DNA of 19,691 bases, taken from contig SFGA01000049.1 of assembly GCA_004556705.1 (NCBI GenBank), positions 1-19,691 of the forward strand. Reading direction: 5' to 3'. The first letter of the stretch is position 1; each line of letters begins with the position of its first letter. The position numbers and the translations under genes are program-made. The notes under the pieces are model-generated. The model had not been told where the DNA came from. It saw nothing but the letters and a program-made list of their open reading frames with translations, and did no database searches. Shown here piece by piece: positions 13,645-19,691 of the stretch. The DNA is from Ruminococcus sp. GTDB taxonomy: Bacteria > Bacillota > Clostridia > Oscillospirales > Acutalibacteraceae.

Positions 13645-14517
13645 GTGAATTATATGAGTATATTATTGGACGGGCTCAGCTTAGGTGCTGTTTATGCACT
13701 TATTGCGCTCGGATATACTATGGTTTACGGTATTGCCAAGATGTTGAACTTTGCGCACGGAGATGTTATAATGGTCGGTGCGTATGCTATCTATTCAACA
13801 ATGGCGCTCAATACAAATCCGTTTATAGCAATGGCGGTTGCGATTGTTGTTTGTACGGTAATGGGAATTGTTATTGAAAAATTCGCTTATAAGCCCCTGA
13901 GAGGCGCTTCTCCCCTTGCGGTCTTGATTACCGCTATCGGAGTGAGCAATCTTCTTCAAGGCATTGCGCAGCTGATTTACGGCTCGACTTCAATAGCATT
14001 CACTGTTGCAAACTTCAAAACCGTTCATATTTTAGGCTCTGAAATCAGCGTCGGCACAATTCTTACGCTTGTTGTCGGTGCGATAATTATGATTGGCCTT
14101 ACATTGTTTGTTAAGAAAACAAGAACAGGCAGAGCTATGCTTGCGGTTTCCGAGGACAGCGGTGCTGCTCGTCTTATGGGCGTTAATGTTGACAAGATAA
14201 TTATGCTGACCTTTGCAATAGGCTCGGCTTTGGCTGCTTTCGCAAGCCTTTTCTATATTATCCGTATTCCGTCGGTTACTCCGACCTTGGGTGCAATGCC
14301 CGGTATCAAGGCTTTCACTGCCGCAGTCATCGGCGGTATCGGCTCTATCCCCGGTGCTATGCTCGGCGGAATTTTGCTCGGAATGATTGAGCAGATATGC
14401 AAGCACAATCCGACGATTGAGGCTTACACAACGGCGATTGAATTTTGCTTACTTATCGTGATTTTACTTGTTAAGCCTGTCGGCTTGCTCGGTAAACGCA
14501 GAAGGGAGAAGGTATAA
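13645..14517 (+). CDS. livH: Branched-chain amino acid ABC transporter permease LivH
   Basis: A 290-aa integral membrane permease with about eight hydrophobic segments. The family opening LSLGAVYALIALGYTMVYGI (11-30) and the following LNFAHGDVIMVGAY are diagnostic of LivH. The cytoplasmic coupling loop that contacts the ATPases, RTGRAMLAVSEDSGAARLMG, is near residues 155-175, and GGIGSIPGAMLGG comes later. The GTG at 13645 is used with AAAGG 4 nt upstream; an internal ATG at 13654 (13-nt spacing) would shorten it by three residues. The stop overlaps the livM start (TAATG 14515-14519), giving coupled synthesis of the heterodimeric channel. Confidence 0.93.
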   Translation: MNYMSILLDGLSLGAVYALIALGYTMVYGIAKMLNFAHGDVIMVGAYAIYSTMALNTNPFIAMAVAIVVCTVMGIVIEKFAYKPLRGASPLAVLITAIGVSNLLQGIAQLIYGSTSIAFTVANFKTVHILGSEISVGTILTLVVGAIIMIGLTLFVKKTRTGRAMLAVSEDSGAARLMGVNVDKIIMLTFAIGSALAAFASLFYIIRIPSVTPTLGAMPGIKAFTAAVIGGIGSIPGAMLGGILLGMIEQICKHNPTIEAYTTAIEFCLLIVILLVKPVGLLGKRRREKV

Positions 14518-15671
14518 TGGGATACGTTTCAAATGTAAAAAAGACCTTCAAGCTCAAATACTGCTTTAACTATATCGGCGTTGCGGCTTTTCTTGTGCTT
14601 ATGATTATTTTAAGCTCAACGGGAGTTCTCAGCCGTTCGGCAGTAAATCTTCTTCCGAAAATCGCATACAGCATTATACTTGCGGTTTCGCTTAACCTTG
14701 TAGTCGGCTTTCTCGGCGAGCTTTCGCTCGGTCACGCAGGATTTATGTGCGTAGGCGCATATCTCGGCTCGTATTTTTCGATTTTCCTGCACAATTACAT
14801 TGACAATTCGCTTGTCTGCTTCCTTATTTCGCTTGTTGTAGGCGGACTTTTGGCGGCTGTTTTCGGCTTTATAATCGGACTTCCGGCATTGAGACTTAAA
14901 GGCGACTATCTTGCAATAGTTACGCTTGCTTTCGGAGAAATTGTCAGAAACGTTTTCAAAAACCTGAGCTTCTTCGGCGGTGCAATGGGACTTAAAACCG
15001 ATAAAATCAAGCTTCAGTCCTCAACGCTTTATATCGTTGCATTTATACTCGTGCTCGTTGTGCTTTTCCTTATTCAGAACCTTATCCGTTCAAAGCACGG
15101 CAGAGCGATAACCGCTATCAGAGATAATGAAATTGCGGCAAAGGCTATGGGCATCAACGTTACATATTACAAGCTCTTCGTGTTCGTGATTTCAGCATTT
15201 TTTGCAGGTGTTGCAGGCGTTATTTACGGACACTACTACACACCTATCCTCTATTCCGCATTCGACTATAACTATTCGATTGAAATTCTTGTTATGGTTG
15301 TTATCGGCGGTATCGGCTCGATAAGCGGCTCGATTATCGCTGCGACAGTTATCACATACATCAACTTCATGCTTCAGAACAACCTTTCGGGCGATCTTGC
15401 GGCGGTAAGGCTTCTTGTATATGCGATTATCCTTATTGCAATCGTTATTTTCAACAATGCACCGGCACTCAAGCCCATTAAGGATAAGCTCAACTTCAAA
15501 AATCTTTCGGCTAAGCTCTTCAAGAAAAAGGAGTCAACCATTGTTGACGACGATGTTGCTTGGAACAGAATTGAGTCTAAGATAAGAATGGATGAGCTTC
15601 TTTCCATTGACGTTAAAAAGCAGGACGGAGAGTTCAGCGACCCCGACAAACCTACGAAGGAGGGCAAATAA
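14517..15671 (+). CDS. livM: Branched-chain amino acid ABC transporter permease LivM
   Basis: A 384-aa membrane permease with about nine to ten hydrophobic segments. Family marks include LAVSLNLVVGFLGELSLGHA, LPALRLKGDYLAIVTLAFGE, the coupling loop SKHGRAITAIRDNEIAAKAMG and IGGIGSISGSI. It has a cytoplasmic C-terminal tail of about 60 charged residues after the last membrane segment (KKKESTIVDDDVAWNRIESK and onward), longer than in E. coli-type LivM. It starts within the livH stop codon. It forms the channel with LivH and is driven by LivG and LivF. Confidence 0.93.
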   Translation: MGYVSNVKKTFKLKYCFNYIGVAAFLVLMIILSSTGVLSRSAVNLLPKIAYSIILAVSLNLVVGFLGELSLGHAGFMCVGAYLGSYFSIFLHNYIDNSLVCFLISLVVGGLLAAVFGFIIGLPALRLKGDYLAIVTLAFGEIVRNVFKNLSFFGGAMGLKTDKIKLQSSTLYIVAFILVLVVLFLIQNLIRSKHGRAITAIRDNEIAAKAMGINVTYYKLFVFVISAFFAGVAGVIYGHYYTPILYSAFDYNYSIEILVMVVIGGIGSISGSIIAATVITYINFMLQNNLSGDLAAVRLLVYAIILIAIVIFNNAPALKPIKDKLNFKNLSAKLFKKKESTIVDDDVAWNRIESKIRMDELLSIDVKKQDGEFSDPDKPTKEGK

Positions 15672-15672
15672 T

Positions 15673-16443
15673 ATGGCAGATATTATGCTTAAAACCGAAA
15701 ATCTCGGTATTTCTTTCGGAGGACTTAAAGCAGTTCAAGGCCTCGATATTGAAATTAAAAAGCAACAGCTTTACGGCCTTGTAGGCCCTAACGGTGCAGG
15801 TAAAACAACCGTGTTCAATATGCTCACAGGCGTTTATCAGCCGACAACAGGCACCTTTTACCTCGACGGCGAGGAATTAAAGGGCAAAACGCAAGAGCAG
15901 ATTAACCATAAGGGTATCGCAAGAACATTCCAGAACATTCGGCTTTTCAATAATATGAGCGTTGTTCGTAATGTTATGGTCGGACTTCACAATCAGCCCG
16001 AATTCAAGTGCAGTCCCTTTGTAAGTATGCTTCGCTTGCCCGGTCATTTTGACTCTGAAGTCAGAATGAGAGAGAGAGCAAAGGAAATCCTCAAGGTTTT
16101 CGGACTTTATGAGGAGAGAAACAATCTTTCGTGCAATCTCCCCTACGGTAAGCAGAGAAAGCTTGAAATAGCGAGAGCGTTGGCTACAAATCCGAAGCTT
16201 TTGCTTCTTGACGAGCCGGCTGCGGGTATGAACCCTCATGAGACAAAAGAGCTTGTCGATATTGTTAAATATATCCGTGATGAATTTGACCTTACGATAC
16301 TTCTTATCGAGCACGATATGAAATTCGTTTCAGGTCTTTGCGACGAAATAACCGTTCTTAACTTCGGAACAGTTCTTGCTCAGGGCGAAACCAAAAAGGC
16401 TTTGAGCGACCCCGAGGTTATCAAGGCTTATATAGGAGGTTAA
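15673..16443 (+). CDS. livG: Branched-chain amino acid ABC transporter ATP-binding protein LivG
   Basis: A 256-aa ABC ATPase. Walker A GPNGAGKTT (38-46); Q-loop FQN (Q87); signature LPYGKQRKLEIARAL (156-170), a diverged form of LSYGQQR usual in LivG; Walker B LLLLDEPAAG (176-185), whose AAG-MNP ending is typical of the LivG subfamily; H-loop IEHD (H214). The ATG at 15673 has AAGGAGGG (15657-15664) upstream; an earlier in-frame start at 15592 lies within livM. It is followed 3 nt later by livF. Confidence 0.93.
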   Translation: MADIMLKTENLGISFGGLKAVQGLDIEIKKQQLYGLVGPNGAGKTTVFNMLTGVYQPTTGTFYLDGEELKGKTQEQINHKGIARTFQNIRLFNNMSVVRNVMVGLHNQPEFKCSPFVSMLRLPGHFDSEVRMRERAKEILKVFGLYEERNNLSCNLPYGKQRKLEIARALATNPKLLLLDEPAAGMNPHETKELVDIVKYIRDEFDLTILLIEHDMKFVSGLCDEITVLNFGTVLAQGETKKALSDPEVIKAYIGG

Positions 16444-16446
16444 ATT

Positions 16447-17157
16447 ATGGCATTACTTGAAGTAAAAGGTCTTGAAGTATATTATGGCGTAATTCAAGCT
16501 CTTAAAGGTATTGATTTTGAGGTAAACGAGGGCGAAATCGTAACTCTTATCGGTGCAAACGGCGCAGGTAAGACTACTACTATGCAATCGGTTATCGGTC
16601 TTATTCCGCCGAAAGCGGGAACGGTTAGCTTTGAGGGCAAGGATATAACCCATCTCCACTGCCACAAGATAGTTTCACTCGGTATGTCGCAGGTACCCGA
16701 GGGAAGACGAATTTTCCAAGAGCTTACCGTTTATCAAAATCTTCTTATGGGTGCATATATCCAAAAGGATAAAAAGGCGATTAAAGAGGATATTAAAAAA
16801 ATATATGCACGTTTTCCGAGACTTGAGGAACGCAAAAATCAGATTGCAGGTACTCTCTCCGGCGGCGAGCAGCAGATGCTTGCTATGGGCAGAGCGCTTA
16901 TGAGCCGTCCTAAGCTTCTTATGCTCGATGAGCCGTCAATGGGACTTTCCCCGTTGCTTGTAGATGAGGTTTTCACAATCATAAAAGACCTCAACAAGGA
17001 GGGCACGACCGTTCTTTTGGTTGAGCAGAACGCAGGTAAATCACTTGCGATTTCCGACAGAGCCTATGTCCTTGAAAACGGTAAAATCGTGCTTTCGGGT
17101 ACGGGCGAGGAGCTTCTTCAGAGCGAGGAAGTCAAAAAGGCTTATCTCGGCGGTTAA
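16447..17157 (+). CDS. livF: Branched-chain amino acid ABC transporter ATP-binding protein LivF
   Basis: A 236-aa ABC ATPase, the partner of LivG. Walker A GANGAGKTT (36-44); the LivF-specific SQVPEGRRIFQELTVYQNL (81-99); signature LSGGEQQMLAMGRAL (137-151); Walker B LLMLDEPSMGLSP (157-169); H-loop position replaced by VEQN, the usual Gln variant in LivF. The ATG follows the livG stop by 3 nt, with AGGAGG in the end of livG serving as ribosome site. It completes the five-gene importer. Confidence 0.94.
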   Translation: MALLEVKGLEVYYGVIQALKGIDFEVNEGEIVTLIGANGAGKTTTMQSVIGLIPPKAGTVSFEGKDITHLHCHKIVSLGMSQVPEGRRIFQELTVYQNLLMGAYIQKDKKAIKEDIKKIYARFPRLEERKNQIAGTLSGGEQQMLAMGRALMSRPKLLMLDEPSMGLSPLLVDEVFTIIKDLNKEGTTVLLVEQNAGKSLAISDRAYVLENGKIVLSGTGEELLQSEEVKKAYLGG

Positions 17158-17189
17158 TTCAGTTTATTATTTTATGAAAGAGTGATAAT

Positions 17190-17741
17190 ATGGTTTACCC
17201 AATGACTGTCGCAGGAGTAAAAAGAGATTTACCCCTGTGCAAAATCAACGACAACCTCACGATTGCGGCGTTTGTAATCTTCGGCGATGTTGAGCTTACC
17301 TGTGCATGTGCAAGGGAATTGCTCAAAAAAGCACCCGAATTTGATTATATGGTTGCACCCGAGGCAAAGGCTATTCCGCTTATTCATGAAATGGCAAGAC
17401 AATCGGGCAGGAATGAATATTTCCTTGTTCGCAAGAAAAAGAAAGCCTATATGAATGGTGTTTTTGAGACTGTTGACAAGTCAATTACCACCGAGGGCGA
17501 GCAGAAGCTCTATATGGACGGAGCAGACGCAGCTAAGATGAAGGGCAAGAGAATTCTTATTCTTGACGACGTTATTTCCACAGGCGGATCAATATCGGCG
17601 GTTGAAAATCTCGTTGAGCAGGCAGGCGGTAAGGTAGTCGGCAAAATGGCAATTTTGGCAGAGGGCGACGCTGCAAACAGAGATGATATTATTTATCTTG
17701 AACCCCTCCCCTTGTTCAACTCCGACGGTACAACGAAATAA
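17190..17741 (+). CDS. Purine-type phosphoribosyltransferase family protein
   Basis: A 183-aa protein of the type I PRTase fold. The PRPP-binding loop RILILDDVISTGGS is at 121-134 and the pyrophosphate/base region MVAPEAKAIPLIHEMAR at 54-70. Overall layout resembles adenine (Apt) and xanthine (Xpt) phosphoribosyltransferases, which make AMP or XMP from base plus PRPP; the substrate cannot be decided from sequence alone. It begins 32 nt after livF without an intervening terminator and ends before a strong one (17776-17810), so it is probably the sixth gene of the liv transcript. AAAGAG lies upstream of the ATG. Confidence 0.82.
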   Translation: MVYPMTVAGVKRDLPLCKINDNLTIAAFVIFGDVELTCACARELLKKAPEFDYMVAPEAKAIPLIHEMARQSGRNEYFLVRKKKKAYMNGVFETVDKSITTEGEQKLYMDGADAAKMKGKRILILDDVISTGGSISAVENLVEQAGGKVVGKMAILAEGDAANRDDIIYLEPLPLFNSDGTTK

Positions 17742-17775
17742 TTGTTGTATTAGGAAAAATCTCATAGTATAATTA

Positions 17776-17810
17776 AGGCAACAGGGCAATGCTTTGTTGC
17801 CTGTTTTTTT
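17776..17810 (+). terminator. Terminator of the liv-PRTase operon
   Basis: AGGCAACA (17776-17783) pairs with TGTTGCCT (17795-17802) around an 11-nt loop and is followed by G and seven T (17804-17810). It sits 35 nt past the PRTase stop. Confidence 0.9.
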
Positions 17811-17943
17811 GAGATGGGGTGATTTATTAGACGCCAAAAGGATTGCGGAAAGCCTTGACCGACTTGAAAAGCTGAGGAATTTTTCCAAGCGGATGACGAA
17901 AAGAGAAGCGACGTTAAAATGGATTTCAATTCCTAAAACAAAC

Positions 17944-17977
17944 GGCAATGTACGTTTTTGTGCATTGCCATATTTTA
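17944..17977 (+). terminator. Hairpin before the dinB promoter
   Basis: GGCAATGTAC (17944-17953) pairs with GTGCATTGCC (17960-17969) with one G-U, followed by ATATTTTATG. It is a second insulating terminator-like hairpin just upstream of the dinB promoter. The T-run is interrupted, so strength is uncertain. Confidence 0.5.
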
Positions 17978-17981
17978 TGTA

Positions 17982-18010
17982 TTGACATCGAACAAATGTT
18001 CTGTTAAAAT
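17982..18010 (+). promoter_or_regulatory. dinB promoter with LexA (SOS) box
   Basis: TTGACA (17982-17987) and TAAAAT (18005-18010) have a 17-bp spacer. Lying in the spacer is CGAAC-AAAT-GTTCT (17989-18002), which matches the Gram-positive LexA box CGAAC-N4-GTTCG with one mismatch at the last base. LexA bound here would block RNA polymerase until DNA damage triggers its cleavage. Confidence 0.88.
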
Positions 18011-18042
18011 ATGCTTACCGATCAAATAAAGGGGGCAGTTTT

Positions 18043-19284
18043 ACGGAACGCTCGATTTTACATTGTGATTTGAATAACTTTTACGCCTCTGTGGAGACTG
18101 CTCTCAACCCCGAATTGAAAGGCAAGCCCGTTGCGGTCTGCGGTAAGGCGGAGGACAGACACGGAATTGTGCTTGCCAAAAGCGAATCGGCGAAAAAATA
18201 CGGCGTTAAAACGGGCGATGTCATTTGGCAGGCTAAAAATAAGTGCCGTGATTTGATAGTTTTAGAGCCCCATTTTGACGAATATGTAAAGTATGGCAAG
18301 GCGGCAAGGCGGATTTATTACGATTTTACCGATATGATAGAGCCGTTCGGTATGGACGAGTGTTGGCTTGATGTTACGGCGAGCGAAAAGCTTTTCGGCT
18401 CGGACAGGGAGATTGCATATAAAATAAAAGAACGTGTGAAAAAGGAGCTTGGCATCACGCTGTCGGTCGGCGTTTCGTTCAACAAGACCTTTGCAAAGCT
18501 CGGAAGCGATATGAAAAAGCCCGACGCCATAACCGTTATCAGAAGAAGCGAATTTAAGGAGAAAATTTGGAATTTGCCTGCCTGCGATATGCTGTGGGTC
18601 GGCAGAAGCACATACAAAACGCTCAAAAGATACGGGATTTTAACCATAGGCGATATTGCAAAAACGCCCGTCGATACGCTTGTTTCCCTTTTGGGCAAAA
18701 ACGGCGAGCTGCTGTGGAAATGTGCCAACGGATATGAAAATTCCGAGGTTTCCGACTTTTTAAGCACCCCCGAAATAAAGAGCGTGGGCAGAGGCATAAC
18801 CCTTGTCTCCGATATTACGGAAAATGACGAGATTTACAGGGTAATTTTGAGCTTGTCGCACGAGGTTTCCCGTGAGCTTCGCAAGCACAGACTTTCGGCG
18901 GGCGGAGTGCAGATTTCCGTCAAAAGCAATGAGCTGAAAAGCGTTCAATTTCAGAAAAAGACGAATTTTCTCACGCAAAACGCAAGAGAGATATCAGACC
19001 TTGCCTTTTCGCTATTTGATGAGAGATATGACAGGAAATTACCCGTCAGAGCCATCAGCGTAAGGGCGTTTGACCTATTAGAGAGCGACTGCGCCGTCCA
19101 GCTCGATATGTTTTTTGACATTGAAAAGCATATCAAGCGTGAGAAAATTGAAAAAGCAATGCTTTCGATAAATGAAAAATACGGCAAAAACACCGTCAAG
19201 GAGGCAACGCTGTTTTGCGATACGAAAATGCCGAAGGGCAAAACCGATTGCATCCTTTTACCGAAGTCAAAGGTTATGGGATGA
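18043..19284 (+). CDS. dinB: Y-family DNA polymerase (Pol IV/DinB-like), apparent ACG start
   Basis: A 413-aa translesion polymerase if read from ACG at 18043. The N-terminus ERSILHCDLNNFYASVETAL carries the first catalytic aspartate (D9), and PFGMDECWLDVT (101-112) carries D105-E106. The finger/thumb segment is GVSFNKTFAKLGSDMKKPDA, and the helix-hairpin-helix region GILTIGDIAKTPVDTLVSLLG. A clamp-binding motif QLDMFF is near 350. AAAGGGGG (18028-18035) is 7 nt before 18043, the ideal start position, but the codon is ACG. No in-frame ATG, GTG or TTG occurs between the stop at 17983 and TTG 18070, and starting at TTG 18070 (MNNFYASVE) would lose the catalytic aspartate. The promoter is LexA-controlled. 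Either a non-AUG start or a start-codon mutation. Confidence 0.88.
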   Translation, partial: TERSILHCDLNNFYASVETALNPELKGKPVAVCGKAEDRHGIVLAKSESAKKYGVKTGDVIWQAKNKCRDLIVLEPHFDEYVKYGKAARRIYYDFTDMIEPFGMDECWLDVTASEKLFGSDREIAYKIKERVKKELGITLSVGVSFNKTFAKLGSDMKKPDAITVIRRSEFKEKIWNLPACDMLWVGRSTYKTLKRYGILTIGDIAKTPVDTLVSLLGKNGELLWKCANGYENSEVSDFLSTPEIKSVGRGITLVSDITENDEIYRVILSLSHEVSRELRKHRLSAGGVQISVKSNELKSVQFQKKTNFLTQNAREISDLAFSLFDERYDRKLPVRAISVRAFDLLESDCAVQLDMFFDIEKHIKREKIEKAMLSINEKYGKNTVKEATLFCDTKMPKGKTDCILLPKSKVMG

Positions 19285-19310
19285 GTATATTGACGGGCAA
19301 TATATGCGAC

Positions 19311-19423
19311 CGTAGGGACAACCATTGCGGTTGTCCGTGATTTTTGTTTTACAATCCCTCCGAGTTGCCTTGCGGCAACCCACCGTCTCACCTGCCGGTT
19401 CGGTCGGTGCTTCTGCATTAAAT
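19311..19423 (+). repeat. 113-bp intergenic repeat, copy 1
   Basis: Identical to 19579-19691 except one base (A19324 against C19592). It contains nested hairpins: GGACAACC/GGTTGTCC (19316-19336), followed by a T-rich stretch (GATTTTTGTTTT), then GTTGCC/GGCAAC, then CACCG/CGGTG. The first hairpin plus T-run could act as the dinB terminator. There is no coding content. Confidence 0.85.
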
Positions 19424-19449
19424 AAAAGTGAAAATTTAGCACAAACACA

Positions 19450-19503
19450 GGCTCCCTCTGACGAGGGAGCTGTCGTTTTTCTTTTGAAAAATGACTGAGG
19501 GAG
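19450..19503. repeat. Palindromic intergenic element (CTCCCTC type)
   Basis: GGCTCCCTC, a TGAC loop and GAGGGAGC (19450-19470) form one stem. GTCGTTTTTC (19472-19481) and GAAAAATGAC (19486-19495) form a second 10-bp stem with one G-U, followed by TGAGGGAG, which can alternatively pair with the first CTCCCTC. Elements of this look are dispersed in many clostridial genomes (recognised from general knowledge, not searched). Confidence 0.6.
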
Positions 19504-19578
19504 AGAAATCAATAAACATCAAATTTTCGTTATCTCTCCTTCCGTCACATTCTACGAACATTTTCATTTGATGAAAGC

Positions 19579-19691
19579 CGTAGGGACAACCCTTGCGGTT
19601 GTCCGTGATTTTTGTTTTACAATCCCTCCGAGTTGCCTTGCGGCAACCCACCGTCTCACCTGCCGGTTCGGTCGGTGCTTCTGCATTAAAT
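19579..19691 (+). repeat. 113-bp intergenic repeat, copy 2 (reaches window end)
   Basis: Second copy of 19311-19423 with one substitution; the match runs to the last base of the window, so its true length is unknown. The copies are 268 bp apart start to start, flanking the palindromic element. Confidence 0.85.

Noticed and set aside
13596..13877. 93-codon frame overlapping the start of livH
   Set aside because: It runs through livH in another frame, is extremely rich in Cys and Tyr, and has no family features.
17794..17985. 63-codon frame between the liv terminator and the dinB promoter
   Set aside because: It begins inside a terminator stem, has only TTG starts without proper ribosome-site spacing, and its end runs into another hairpin and the dinB -35 box. 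It could be a decayed gene remnant, but that cannot be supported.

Overview
The window looks like chromosomal DNA of a low-to-moderate GC Gram-positive bacterium, most likely a gut Clostridia member (Oscillospirales/Eubacteriales type). The reasons are purine-rich Shine-Dalgarno sites before nearly every gene, consensus sigma-A promoters, a LexA box of the Bacillus/Clostridium type, tRNA genes with encoded CCA, and clostridial-style intergenic palindromes. The genus is inference.

Region A (1 to about 11.25 kb) is the right-hand part of an integrated mobile element whose left end lies outside the window. It opens with a defence cargo read in one direction with almost no gaps (188-6097): a small XRE/C-protein-like regulator, a C5-cytosine methyltransferase, a PLD-fold restriction endonuclease of the NgoFVII/BfiI type, a second C5 methyltransferase, an OLD-family ATPase-TOPRIM nuclease (GajA-like) and a compact UvrD-like helicase (GajB-like). 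This is a two-methyltransferase restriction-modification system fused transcriptionally to a Gabija-like (class 2 OLD) system. A 299-aa protein with a sigma-region-4-like HTH follows. Next comes a mobilization/maintenance module: a structured hairpin, a short peptide gene with an internal 19-codon repeat, an oriT-like perfect inverted repeat, a MobC-like protein, a frameshifted second small DNA-binding protein, a ParB-like protein, a small unknown protein and a large serine recombinase (TndX/TnpX type). No relaxase or type IV secretion gene is seen in the window.

Region B (about 11.23-11.87 kb) is a tRNA cluster on the minus strand, transcribed Arg(UCU)-His(GUG) from a perfect consensus promoter, then Gln(UUG). 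The 3' end of tRNA-Gln is duplicated 153 bp away, each copy with its own terminator, which marks a relic integration site beside the element.

Region C (12.19-17.81 kb) is a complete branched-chain amino acid ABC transporter operon (livJ-livH-livM-livG-livF) behind a consensus promoter and a possible Leu/Ile-rich leader peptide. A purine-type phosphoribosyltransferase gene is appended and the unit ends in a strong terminator.

Region D (17.98 kb to end) is an SOS-controlled Y-family DNA polymerase gene (dinB-like). Its best start position holds ACG instead of ATG. It is followed by a 113-bp direct repeat in two copies flanking a palindromic intergenic element.
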